From NCBI RefSeq assembly GCF_040605455.1, contig NZ_JBEXCV010000002.1:82502-146501 (forward strand): a DNA stretch of 64,000 bases. Reading direction: 5' to 3'. The notes under the pieces were generated by a model, which saw only the letters and a program-made list of their open reading frames with translations, did not search any database and was not told the origin of the DNA. The translations under genes were made by a program, and so were the position numbers. This DNA comes from Embleya sp040605455 (GTDB lineage Bacteria > Actinomycetota > Actinomycetes > Streptomycetales > Streptomycetaceae). Positions within the stretch are counted from its first letter, which is position 1; every line of letters begins with the position of its first letter. Below are positions 49,394-58,304 of the stretch, in pieces.

Positions 49394-52300
49394 TCAGGCG
49401 GCGGGCACCTCGATGTCGGTCTCCAACCGGCGGCGTGCCCGCAGCCCCTGGGTGATCGGGTGCTCGTCGCCCAGCTTGCGCCGACACGCCCGCTCGGTGC
49501 GGGTGAACCATTCGCGGGACTCGTCCCGCAGGCCGATCTCGCCCAGGCTCTGCACCCGGTTGCAGGCCGCGACCAGGGTGTGCGGGTGATCCGCGCCCAG
49601 CAGCGCCTCGTACCGGTCGTAGGTCGCCCGGTCCAGGTCGGCGCACTCGTTGGCCTGGCCCGCCTGGTAGAGGTTGTTCGCGTGGTTGAGCGCCGCGGCC
49701 AGGGTGTACGGGTGGTCCTCGCCCAGCAGTTCGCGCAGACCCTCCAGGCTGCGCAGCCCGAGGGCCATCGCCTCCTCGTCCCGGCCGACCGCCCGCAGGT
49801 AGATCGACAGGTTGCTGGCGCACCCGAAGGTGAACGGGTGCTGCGCGCCGAACTGCTCGCGGTAGCCCTGGTACGCCTCCTGAGCCAGGTCGAGCGCCGC
49901 CTCGTCGTGGCCCATCGCGTGGTTGTCGGCGGCGAGGTTGACCGTGCAGGAGAGCAGCACCGGATGGGTGGGACCGAGGTAGGCCCGGTACTTCTCCAGG
50001 GTGTCGCTGTCCAGCGAGCGGGCGTAGCGGGCGTCGCCCGTCTGCCGGATCGTCACCGCGAGGTTCTTGGCGGTGCGCAGCGCGTCCCGGGTGCGACCCA
50101 TCGTCTCCTCGCGCGCCAGCGTCTGCTGGAGCACCGCCCGCGAGCCCGGGTAGTCGCCCAGCTCGCGCAGGTCGTGGCCGACCTCGTTGGCCAGGAAGCA
50201 GGTCCTGGAGTGGTCGTCGCCCTGAATCCGCCGACGCCGGTCGAACGCCTCCTGGTGCACCTCGCGCGCCTCCTCCAGCAGGCCCATCAGGCGCAGTGAG
50301 ACACCGAGGTTGTTCGCCGCGAGCAGGGTGTCGTTCGCGTCCTCGCCGAAGACCTCGCTGAAGCGCGTGTAGTTGTCCCGATCGGATTCGAGCGCGGTGT
50401 GGAAGCGGCCGAGCGAACGCAGGTCGCCGCCGTAGCCGCGGCCGGTGATCAGCGTGTGCGGGTGGTCCGGGCCCAGCGATTCGCGCTGCGCCTCCAAGGT
50501 CGCCCGGTCCAGGTCGTACGCCTTGCGGTACTTGCCCTGAGAGCGGTAGACGTTCGCCAACTGGGTGCACATCCGCAACGTCAGCGCGTCGTGCCGGCTG
50601 AACCGCGAGCGCCACCGGTCCAGCGCGATCTCGGCGATGTACTGGCCGAATTCCCAGTCGTTGAATCGCCAGGCGAAGCGGACCTGTTCGACGATCCAGC
50701 GGCGCACCGACTCCGAGTCGCTCTCCAGCGCGCGCGAGGGCACCAGATGCTTGTAGAGCTCCTCGTACGTCTCCTGGTTGGCCGGGTCGTCCACATCGCC
50801 GGGCGCGTTGGCGGCCAGGATCTCCAGCACCCGGGCGCGCCGGGCGGCGTTCTCCTCGGGCGGCATCTGGTCGCGCAACACCGCCTGGACCAGCCGGTGC
50901 ACCTGGATGGTGTCCTCGCCGCGATCCACCCGGGCCAGCGCGTACCGGCCGAGCTGCTGGAAGATCCGGGACAGCAGGAGCGTGTCGCCGAGCGAGCTGT
51001 CCACCCGCACCAGTTCCTGGAGCACCTCGCGCGAGCGCAGCAGCCGCATCGAGATCGAGTCGGGCGACAGGTACGCACACAGTTCGAGCAGCCGCACCGC
51101 GGCCGGCTGCCGCTCCTTGAGCTCGTCGAGCGAGACGGTCCAGGTCGCGGCGGCGGTGGTCGGGTAGTCCGGCGGCTGGCCCTCGTCCAGGATCGCGCTG
51201 ACGCGCGTGTTGACCCGCTCCAGATACTCCTCGACCTGCATCGCCGACTCGGCGAGCCAGGCACCGGCCTGCTCGACCGCCAGCGGCAGGTCGCCCAGCG
51301 CGGTGGCCACCTTTTGCGCGTCCGCCTCGGTCAGCGACGGCACCCGGCGCTGGAGCAGTGCCACACTCTCGTCGCGGCGGAACACCGGGACCTCCAGCGG
51401 GCGGGCGCTGCGCGCCCAGAGGTCGTTGCGCGAGGTGACCAGGACGTGGCCGTTGACGCTGCCCTGGGGCATCAGGTGGGCCACCGACGCCGGTTCGTCC
51501 GCGTTGTCGTAGATCACCAGCCAGCGGTCGTAAGGATCACCCTGTTGCAGGGTCTGCAACACGGTGGCCGCCGCGTCCGTGACGTTCTCCCCGGAGGGCA
51601 GGTCGAGCCGATCGCCGAGTCGGGCGAGCTGGGCGGCGACGCCCTGCGCCTGCTCCGCCGACACCCACCAGATGACGTCGTAGTCGGCGGCGAAGCGGTG
51701 TGCGTACTCGAGCGCGACCTGGGTCTTGCCGACACCGCCGAGGCCGTGCAGCGCCTGGGGCAGCACAGCGGTGGCGCCCTTGGCGAGTTGGTCGCGCAGC
51801 CGCTCCAGGATGTCGTCGCGTCCGGTGAACGCGGGGTGGCGTGGCAACAGTTGGGAGACCCTGGGCTTGGTACCGGGGAACCTGGGGCCGTCTGCGGGCA
51901 CGGCGTCGGTGGGCGTGCGCCCGAACGCGGTCAGGAGCACGGTGCGGCACTGTTCCTCGGACAGCGAGGTCAAGGTGACCGTCTCGCCGACACCCGGGTC
52001 GCTGTCGATCAGGTCGTCCACCCGCAGGGTCACCACGCTCGCCTGGTCGACCGCGGCCAGTCGGCGCAGCGCCGTGCGCATCGCGGTCCAGGATCGGCTG
52101 GGCAGCGAGTGGGAGGACGAGACGACCACGACACTGTCGACGTTCTGCAGGTCCTCGACGGAGGTGTCACAGCCACCGGTGCCGACCACCTGGGCGCCCG
52201 AGGCGGCCAGTTGGGCGCGCACCCAGTCCACCCACATCCGGTCGCGGGCGCTGTAGAGGATGCGCACCGTGACCGGGGCGGTGTAGCGGATGCGCTCGAA

Positions 52301-53275
52301 GCGGCGCAGTTCGCGCCGGCGGTCCACCTCTTCGATCGGGTCGAGCCGGGTGATCGCGCCGTCGGTGAGCACGCCGGTCAGCCGCTCGTAGGCGCTGAGC
52401 AGGCTGCCTTCCTGGAGCGGCCGGTCGCCGAGCGTGGCCAGGGTCTCCTCGTAGGCGTAGAACGCCTTGTAGGGGATCTCCACCTCGCCCCAGTACTTGG
52501 TCCGCTCGGCCTCGGAGCGTTCCGCGAGGAACTCGGCGAAGCGCTCGCGGGCGTGGTCGCGGCCGGCTTCGAGCTTGTCCTTCTCGTCGTCCTCCACGCG
52601 CATCGGCACGGGCAGGATGCGCAGCGGGCGGTCGGCCTGGCGGGCGATCGAGCGGGCCACGTTGACGCCGCCGTCGATGGCCTGTTCGTTGAGCGTGAAG
52701 CCGTCCACCACGATGTCCGGCAACAGGGTGGTGCAGATGCCGGCGATGTCGTTGAGCCCGGTGCGGCTGTCGATCAGCGCGTAGTCGTAGGACGCGCGCA
52801 TGTCCTCGCGCAGCGCGTCCAGGAAGCCGATGCCGTGCGGGCTCTCGCAGAAGTCGGCCCAGTTGAAGCCGGCCAGCGTGGCCGCGTACTCGTGGTTCTG
52901 CCGGCCCGGGCCGAGGAAGCGGATCAGGCCGCCGTCGGCGAAGTCCCGGTCGACCTTGACCGCGCAGCCGTCCACTCGGCTCTCCGCGTCGCGGCTCGCC
53001 TCGATCATCGCGTCCGTACTCGTCGGGGAGCCGACCACCTTGGCGAACGCGCGGATCATGTCGAGCACGCCGCGCGTGTCCTCCAGCCGCTTGTCGATCA
53101 GGTACGGGTGGAAGTAGCGGTGCAGGCCCGGTGATTCGAGGTCCCAGTCCACGACGAGCACGCGCTTGCCTCGGGAGGCCAGGATCCAGGCGACGTTGGC
53201 CAGGGCCATCGTGCGCCCGGTGCCACCCTTGTACGAGTAGAACGTGACGACGGTTCCCGGCGGGTTGTCGCTCAT
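49394..53275 (-). CDS. fxsT: FxSxx-COOH system protein FxsT: ParA-like, TIR-like, NB-ARC and TPR domains
   Basis: A 1293-residue protein. Residues 8-330 are a MinD/ParA-fold domain with SYKGGTGRTMALANVAWILA; the signature Lys is present but the P-loop Lys is Arg, which is usual in this family. Residues 334-450 are a TIR-like domain (VRILYSARDRMWVDWVRAQL) that lacks the catalytic Glu: the motif reads SWTAMRTAL. Residues 470-760 are NB-ARC, P-loop GLGGVGKTQVALEYA near 510, then WLVIYDNADEP. Residues 870-1290 are TPR units. FxsT is known only by co-occurrence with FxsA/FxsB. ATG at 53275 uses GAGGAG inside the end of fxsC, four bases away. Confidence 0.92.
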   Translation of the reverse strand: MSDNPPGTVVTFYSYKGGTGRTMALANVAWILASRGKRVLVVDWDLESPGLHRYFHPYLIDKRLEDTRGVLDMIRAFAKVVGSPTSTDAMIEASRDAESRVDGCAVKVDRDFADGGLIRFLGPGRQNHEYAATLAGFNWADFCESPHGIGFLDALREDMRASYDYALIDSRTGLNDIAGICTTLLPDIVVDGFTLNEQAIDGGVNVARSIARQADRPLRILPVPMRVEDDEKDKLEAGRDHARERFAEFLAERSEAERTKYWGEVEIPYKAFYAYEETLATLGDRPLQEGSLLSAYERLTGVLTDGAITRLDPIEEVDRRRELRRFERIRYTAPVTVRILYSARDRMWVDWVRAQLAASGAQVVGTGGCDTSVEDLQNVDSVVVVSSSHSLPSRSWTAMRTALRRLAAVDQASVVTLRVDDLIDSDPGVGETVTLTSLSEEQCRTVLLTAFGRTPTDAVPADGPRFPGTKPRVSQLLPRHPAFTGRDDILERLRDQLAKGATAVLPQALHGLGGVGKTQVALEYAHRFAADYDVIWWVSAEQAQGVAAQLARLGDRLDLPSGENVTDAAATVLQTLQQGDPYDRWLVIYDNADEPASVAHLMPQGSVNGHVLVTSRNDLWARSARPLEVPVFRRDESVALLQRRVPSLTEADAQKVATALGDLPLAVEQAGAWLAESAMQVEEYLERVNTRVSAILDEGQPPDYPTTAAATWTVSLDELKERQPAAVRLLELCAYLSPDSISMRLLRSREVLQELVRVDSSLGDTLLLSRIFQQLGRYALARVDRGEDTIQVHRLVQAVLRDQMPPEENAARRARVLEILAANAPGDVDDPANQETYEELYKHLVPSRALESDSESVRRWIVEQVRFAWRFNDWEFGQYIAEIALDRWRSRFSRHDALTLRMCTQLANVYRSQGKYRKAYDLDRATLEAQRESLGPDHPHTLITGRGYGGDLRSLGRFHTALESDRDNYTRFSEVFGEDANDTLLAANNLGVSLRLMGLLEEAREVHQEAFDRRRRIQGDDHSRTCFLANEVGHDLRELGDYPGSRAVLQQTLAREETMGRTRDALRTAKNLAVTIRQTGDARYARSLDSDTLEKYRAYLGPTHPVLLSCTVNLAADNHAMGHDEAALDLAQEAYQGYREQFGAQHPFTFGCASNLSIYLRAVGRDEEAMALGLRSLEGLRELLGEDHPYTLAAALNHANNLYQAGQANECADLDRATYDRYEALLGADHPHTLVAACNRVQSLGEIGLRDESREWFTRTERACRRKLGDEHPITQGLRARRRLETDIEVPAA

Positions 53276-53279
53276 CGTT

Positions 53280-54032
53280 TCAGTGCTCCTCAACATCGCC
53301 ACCGGGTCCCCACAGCAACGGGCGGCGGGGATTGTGTCGGGCCGTGATCCAGCGGGGTCGGGTGGGCAGGTCCGGCCCGGTGCGCGCGTGCATGGGCAGG
53401 ACCCGGGCAGCGGTCGCAACCGGCGCGGAGCCCGCGTACGGCATTCGGGCGGGGGTGGGGCTCGCGGTGGTGCGCGCGCCGAGGAGTTCGCGTGCCTCGG
53501 CCGGCGGCAGCGGGCGCAGCGGGACGCGGTTGACCTCGACCACCACACGCGCCAACTCGGCGATCAGCCGCCGGTAGTCGGCGGAGTGGCCCTCCAGGCG
53601 CATCAGGTCGAACAGGCCCTGGCGGGCGTAGATCGGACCGTAGTCGCCGTCGGCGCCCACGTCCGGGGTCGGCTGCTCGCCGGGGCGGGCTTCGGTGGCG
53701 CGCCAGCGTACGGTGGCCATCGCGTCGAGTTGTTCGCCGGTGCGCACGCGATGTCCGCGCACTCGTTCGGCCATCACCGCCCATTCGCGCATGGCGTCGG
53801 GATCGGCGAGGTAGTCGGGCGAGGCCAGCACCACCGCGGCGGGAACCGAGCAGGCGGCGAACATTTCCGGCGGGTCGCCCGGATCGCGGTCCGCGCACGC
53901 CGACAGCAGGCCCCGCGCACCGTCCAGGCCCGGCATTCGGGCGGAGACGGCTTGTTCGAGGTCGGCGTGGAAGCGCTCGACGTAGACACGCTCATCGCCG
54001 CACGACCGACTCGTGAAGAAGACCGGTGTCAT
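53280..54032 (-). CDS. fxsC: TIR-like protein FxsC
   Basis: A 250-residue protein. ATG at 54032 is preceded by AGGTCGAG. It begins MTPVFFTSRSCGDERVYVER, then FHADLEQAVSARMPGLDG and VLASPDYLADPDAMREWAVM, typical of the FxsC family found beside FxsB radical SAM enzymes. FxsC has a TIR-like fold; no NADase residues can be confirmed. The C-terminal 50 residues are disordered. It lies between the peptide hydroxylase and fxsT, leaving 114 bases after the hydroxylase stop. Confidence 0.85.
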   Translation of the reverse strand: MTPVFFTSRSCGDERVYVERFHADLEQAVSARMPGLDGARGLLSACADRDPGDPPEMFAACSVPAAVVLASPDYLADPDAMREWAVMAERVRGHRVRTGEQLDAMATVRWRATEARPGEQPTPDVGADGDYGPIYARQGLFDLMRLEGHSADYRRLIAELARVVVEVNRVPLRPLPPAEARELLGARTTASPTPARMPYAGSAPVATAARVLPMHARTGPDLPTRPRWITARHNPRRPLLWGPGGDVEEH

Positions 54033-54146
54033 CTCGACCTCTGCTGTCGGTGCTTCGTTTCGACGCGCGTGGGATTGCCCTCCCCGTCCGTCACTCGTTG
54101 TTCCCAGGCTACCCGAGTCCATCACTCGAAGTTACTCCTCGTGACA

Positions 54147-55517
54147 TCAGGTAATCTCATGTTCTCTCTCGTTTCGTATCGTTGCGCCCATGCCCGGGAC
54201 CGGCCCATCCGAGTCCGCCCCGGCTCCGGCACCGTTTCGCTCCGCCCAGGTCCGCCGGCCCGATCGCACCCGTTCGGCCGCGCGCCGCGCCGCGTCGGCG
54301 GGCACGTCCTCGCGCCACCAGGATTCGACGGTGTCCGCCATGCCGGCCACGATCCGCTCGCCGTCCGGCGTCAGTTCGCCGCACGCGCGCAGCGTCCCGA
54401 TCGCCTCCGCGACGTGCGCACGATGCACGGCGAACTCGGCCTGTGCCCGATCCTGCTCCTCCCCCGCCGCCGTCTGCCGCCGAATCCGCCAGAAGTCCGC
54501 GATCCCCAGGTGCGCGTAGGCACCTTGCAGGAGCGCACCCACCGGTCGGGGGTCCAACCGCCAGGGCGCCCGATACCGGAGCGTCGAGCGTTCCGAGAGA
54601 TTCGTGATGTCCTGTACCGCGCCGAGCTTGTTGTGCTGGAACTCGTGGATCAGTGTCACGGCCAGCGTGATCGGCCCCATCGCCGGCGCCAACGCGATGC
54701 TTCCGAACGCGTATCGGGACGACGAACTGAGGCTGACCCCCGGTTCCGCGACCACCGGGACCAGCGTGGACAGCGCCTGGCCCAGACCGGCCGCGTAGGC
54801 CCGGTGAGCAACTGCCAGCCGATCCCACGCTTTCCCGAAGTTCCTTTGCAGCAAGGATACTTGGTGCGCGGACAACCGGGCCGTCGGCTCCCAGCGGTGC
54901 ACGTCGCGATAGGGGTCCACATCCTCGATCGCCAAGGTGGCGGACAACCCGGCGGCCGTGGCGGAACATACCCGATTGGCCTCGCGTCGCGCGAGGAGGT
55001 CGACTCGCCACTGCCGTGCGATCGGCGCGGTCCCACCCGTGCCCTCGGCCACGCGCACCCGGCCGAGCGTGGGCAGGTACACCCACCCGTCGACCGCGCG
55101 CACCCGGATCCGCTCCCCCGGGGCGTGCTCGGGATCGGCGCGCAGCGCGGCGGCGGCCGCGATCGAGCCGAGGTGGTCGAGCAGCCGATCCGCGTCGGGT
55201 GCCGCCGGGCCCGCCTCGGGTCGACGCAGCCTCAACAGGCAGCGCATCGCCCACGCGCCGGTGTACGGATGCATCAGCACCGTCCGGGCCGCCTGCGGCG
55301 CCGTGCGCTGGATCTGGGCGAGCAGGTCCAGCGCGTCGACCAGGTGTGCCGTGCGGGTGCCCGGCAGCCGCTCGCGGGCGGTGGCGACCACCGCGTACAC
55401 CTGGAGCAGTCGGCGGCTCTCCTGGGCCCGCACAAGAGCGGCCACGGCCTCGGATCCGCCGTAGCCCGCGGCGAGTTCGGCGAACACCGCGGCGTCGAGG
55501 CGATGCGTGCCGATCAT
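54147..55517 (-). CDS. HExxH-type 2-oxoglutarate-dependent peptide beta-hydroxylase
   Basis: A 456-residue protein of the HExxH motif family (TIGR04267) that accompanies FxsB-type radical SAM enzymes. The metal site HEFQHNKLGAVQD is near residue 288-300, within LAVTLIHEFQHNKLG; the N-terminal half is helical and Arg-rich. Members are 2-oxoglutarate/iron enzymes that beta-hydroxylate residues of cyclophane peptides. Its ATG at 55517 overlaps the fxsB stop by four bases (ATGA), so it is made together with FxsB. It probably modifies the FxsA-like precursor. Confidence 0.82.
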   Translation of the reverse strand: MIGTHRLDAAVFAELAAGYGGSEAVAALVRAQESRRLLQVYAVVATARERLPGTRTAHLVDALDLLAQIQRTAPQAARTVLMHPYTGAWAMRCLLRLRRPEAGPAAPDADRLLDHLGSIAAAAALRADPEHAPGERIRVRAVDGWVYLPTLGRVRVAEGTGGTAPIARQWRVDLLARREANRVCSATAAGLSATLAIEDVDPYRDVHRWEPTARLSAHQVSLLQRNFGKAWDRLAVAHRAYAAGLGQALSTLVPVVAEPGVSLSSSSRYAFGSIALAPAMGPITLAVTLIHEFQHNKLGAVQDITNLSERSTLRYRAPWRLDPRPVGALLQGAYAHLGIADFWRIRRQTAAGEEQDRAQAEFAVHRAHVAEAIGTLRACGELTPDGERIVAGMADTVESWWREDVPADAARRAAERVRSGRRTWAERNGAGAGADSDGPVPGMGATIRNEREHEIT

Positions 55518-56668
55518 CGCCGACGCTCCGGGCCCACCAGCGCACGCACGTCGGCACGCACCCGAACCGCCACGTGCTCGATCAGTGCCCGCAGGTCGGC
55601 GCAGTACACCGAGGGATTGTCGAATCCGTTGGCCGGGTGGTAGCGATGCGCCCGCAGGCCGCCTCCGCAGGTGCGCAACACCGGACAGCGCCGGCAGGTC
55701 GGGCTCGGCTCGGCGATGCCTGCGCCGGAGCCGGCGAAGGCGGTCGCGGCGAGCACGGCCGCCGGGTCGTGCCGGAAGACGTCCAGCCCGGTGGCCGCCG
55801 CCCCGTCGTAGGCGGCCTTGAGGGCGTCCTGCCGCTCGAAGGTGCCATCCGTCTCGATCACCACCGAGCCCGCCGGGCTCAGTCCGAGCGTCTCGCTGCG
55901 CACGGCCCGACCCAGGGTCAGGTCGACCAGGTCCTCCAGGATGCGCACGCGGGTCTCCCGCACCGGTGCGCCGTACCAGCGGTCGAAGACGGCGATCAGC
56001 CAGTTCGCATGTGCGGTTTCGCCGGCGCGCGCGTCGGGCGGCGGATACTCCCACGTGGCGTGCGGGAGCAGCAGGTCGATCATCGGCGGTGCGTGCGCGA
56101 GCAGTTCCTCGTAGGTGGCGACCGGATCGTTCGCCAGGTCGATCGTGGCGAGCAGTCCGCCGTACAGGGGCCGGTAGCGCGGCCGGCGCAGCAGTTCGAT
56201 ACCGCGCACCGTCTCGGCGTGGCTGCCTCTTCCGTCCGGCCCGCGCCGGTGCCGGTCGTGGGCGAACTCGTCGCCGTCGAGCGAGACACCGACCCGGATC
56301 CGGTGCGCGAGCAGCACCTCGGCGCAACGCTCGTCCAGGAGCACCCCGTTGGTCTGCAGCGTGAAGCGCGGCTCGGCCACGCCCGCCAGCGCGGCCCGTA
56401 ATTCGCTCGCGATGGCGTCGAGTCGATCGGGTCCGACGAGCAATGGCTCACCACCGTGCAGCACGATGTCCAGCGTCCGCAGGCCGGCCCGCTCGGCATG
56501 GGCGCGCAGCCATCGACCCAGCGCGACCACCGTCTCGTCGGCGATCAGGCGGGGCCGGTTCCGCCAGCCCTGGTCCCGGAGTTCGTACACATAGCAGTAA
56601 TCGCACGCCAGGTTGCAGCGCGCGGCGATCTTGACGATGAATTGCCGAAACGGTATCGCCTCGTTCAT
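55514..56668 (-). CDS. fxsB: Radical SAM cyclophane-forming enzyme FxsB
   Basis: A 384-residue radical SAM protein. The CxxxCxxC motif is CNLACDYCYVYE at residues 18-29, followed by GGEPLL, the SAM-binding GGE, and VGVSLDGDEF. The C-terminal auxiliary-cluster segment CRRCPVLRTCGGGLRAHRYH and YCADLRALIEH match FxsB. In this family it crosslinks an aromatic side chain of the precursor to make a three-residue cyclophane. ATG at 56668 has GGGAGGG upstream, 14 bases from the precursor stop; the downstream stop overlaps the hydroxylase start. Confidence 0.93.
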   Translation of the reverse strand: MNEAIPFRQFIVKIAARCNLACDYCYVYELRDQGWRNRPRLIADETVVALGRWLRAHAERAGLRTLDIVLHGGEPLLVGPDRLDAIASELRAALAGVAEPRFTLQTNGVLLDERCAEVLLAHRIRVGVSLDGDEFAHDRHRRGPDGRGSHAETVRGIELLRRPRYRPLYGGLLATIDLANDPVATYEELLAHAPPMIDLLLPHATWEYPPPDARAGETAHANWLIAVFDRWYGAPVRETRVRILEDLVDLTLGRAVRSETLGLSPAGSVVIETDGTFERQDALKAAYDGAAATGLDVFRHDPAAVLAATAFAGSGAGIAEPSPTCRRCPVLRTCGGGLRAHRYHPANGFDNPSVYCADLRALIEHVAVRVRADVRALVGPERRR

Positions 56669-56682
56669 CGGCCCTCCCACGG

Positions 56683-56946
56683 TCAGTTCCGAATGCCGGA
56701 ACTCCCGTCCGACCGGGGTTCGTCGGCACCGTCGTCCGCGTCGGCCGGCACCCATATCTCGGCGAAGGCGGGCTCGACGGCGCTGTCGAAGGTGGCGACC
56801 ACCGCCTCCGAGGGCTCCTCGGACTCGCGAATCAACCGGCGCAGCGCGGAGCCGAGCACGGAGGCCGGCAGGTCGTCCAGATCGTCGAGACAGAGCCCGT
56901 CGAGGTCCGGCAGAGCCGACTCCACGCCACCGCGCTCCCCTTGCAT
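56683..56946 (-). CDS. fxsA: FxsA-like RiPP precursor peptide with an extended C-terminus
   Basis: An 87-residue acidic peptide directly upstream of fxsB. The leader contains LDDLPASVLGSALRRLIRES (residues 23-42), matching the FxsA recognition region. The FxS element is FDSAV at 53-57, but it is not at the C-terminus: 30 further residues follow, beginning EPAFAEIWVPADADDG. Canonical FxsA ends with F-x-S-x-x-COOH. The tail holds another aromatic cluster (FAEIW, 61-65), which could be the true core. ATG at 56946 follows GGGGGAC. Identification as precursor is by leader, size and position. Confidence 0.78.
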   Translation of the reverse strand: MQGERGGVESALPDLDGLCLDDLDDLPASVLGSALRRLIRESEEPSEAVVATFDSAVEPAFAEIWVPADADDGADEPRSDGSSGIRN

Positions 56947-57246
56947 CCGCAGGTCCCCCGTTCTCCCGCGTCGCCCGGACGTTCGAGTCCGTGTCGGACG
57001 ACCGGCGTGTGCCGTTCGCGCGTGCCGTCCGAGTGAAACCCGTACATTCGAGTGCGGAACGTATCGCCACGATTACACAAGCCTTCCTATACTAGCCGGG
57101 CCGGGTCGGCCTGCGCGATGCTCTGTGTGGGCAGAGTCGTACACACGAACGGCCACGGGGGACGGCAGTTGCTGGAACCCGCCGCCTCCGGCGCGTGGGT
57201 ATCGCTCGGCCGTCCTTGTACGGTGCTCGATCCCGGGGGTCGCTTG
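56947..57246. promoter_or_regulatory. Divergent promoter region between the two RiPP/TIR operons
   Basis: 300 bases separating fxsA (left) from the rightward FxsC-TIR gene. It is locally AT-rich at 57060-57100 and contains TATACT at 57088-57093, a possible -10 for the rightward operon, without a clear -35. Both operons probably fire from here and may be co-regulated. Confidence 0.45.
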
Positions 57247-58302
57247 GTGGACTACGACTTCTTCACGAGTCACGTCGCCGACCGTGATCCCAAGTGGGCT
57301 GCCCGCTTTCACGACGACATCGAGGCGGAACTGCGGCGCGCGGGCGACGGGGTGCGGGCGGCGATCCGGTTGCAGCCCACCTTCGGGCCGATCCAGGTTC
57401 CGGACGGGGATCCGCCCGCGCAGGCGCGGGCGATGGTCGCGCTGTGCTCGGACGACTACTTCGAGGATCTGGACTGCGGGCGCGACTGGGCGGTGTTCAC
57501 CGACCGGTTGCGTCGACACGAGTCGATCGTGGGCGTCTCGCCGCCGAATCTGATCGCGGTGCCCTGGACCACGATGGAGCAACCGCTCCCGGCCGCCCTC
57601 GGCGCGATCGAGTGGCCCGCCGGGATCGCCGGGCCCGGCGGCGGCCCGAGCGTGTTCGACATGCTGCGGCTGGGCGGCATCCGCGACCTCGGGTACGTGC
57701 GCGCCGTGCGCACGGTCGCCGATCGGGTGGCCGCGGCGCTGCACCATCGGCTCGCGCCGCTGAGCCCCGGCGAAGCGGCCGAGGTCGAGCCGCTGTTCGG
57801 CAGCCACGAGGCCGGCACCCGCACACTGCCCGAGACACCGCGCCGGCTGCCCATCCTGGAACCGGTCCCACCGGCCCGCACCGACCTGGTGATCAGCTAC
57901 GTGGGCAACGACCTCGCCTGGGCCGACTGGGTCAGCGAGGTGCTCACCTTCGAGGACTACCGGGTCTCGCTGAGCCGCTGGGACTGGAGCGCGGGGGTGA
58001 GCTTCGGCAAGGCGATGGCCCAGGCGCGCGGGTTGGGCGAGCACGTGATCGCGCTCTTCTCCGAGCACTACTTCGAGGCCAGACGACTGGCCATGGACGA
58101 ATGGGAGGAGGCCCTGGGCGATGCGGACTCCGGGGGCAGGCTGTTGCCGATCGTGGTCGGTCGCACCCAGGTGCCGTCGATGTTCCGCGGCGTCCGGCCG
58201 GTCGACCTGACGGAGGCGGACGCGGTCGGCCAGCGCGATCTCCTCGTGGAGGCGGTGCACCGGTTCGCGCCGTTGCCCGCGCGGAATCCGGGGTTCGCCT
58301 GA
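57247..58302 (+). CDS. FxsC-like domain fused to a TIR domain
   Basis: A 351-residue protein. Residues 1-180 (VDYDFFTSHVADRDPKWAAR, HDDIEAELRRAGDG, VALCSDDYFEDLDCGRDWAV) have the FxsC pattern. Residues 212-345 are a TIR domain: TDLVISYVGNDLAWADWVSE, then FSEHYFEARRLAMDEWEEAL with the Glu that is catalytic in NADase TIRs. GTG at 57247 with GGGGG upstream is chosen because it matches FxsC N-termini; in-frame ATG at 57118 is an alternative. It starts a three-gene rightward operon, two bases between this stop and the next start. Confidence 0.8.
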   Translation: MDYDFFTSHVADRDPKWAARFHDDIEAELRRAGDGVRAAIRLQPTFGPIQVPDGDPPAQARAMVALCSDDYFEDLDCGRDWAVFTDRLRRHESIVGVSPPNLIAVPWTTMEQPLPAALGAIEWPAGIAGPGGGPSVFDMLRLGGIRDLGYVRAVRTVADRVAAALHHRLAPLSPGEAAEVEPLFGSHEAGTRTLPETPRRLPILEPVPPARTDLVISYVGNDLAWADWVSEVLTFEDYRVSLSRWDWSAGVSFGKAMAQARGLGEHVIALFSEHYFEARRLAMDEWEEALGDADSGGRLLPIVVGRTQVPSMFRGVRPVDLTEADAVGQRDLLVEAVHRFAPLPARNPGFA

Positions 58303-58304
58303 CC

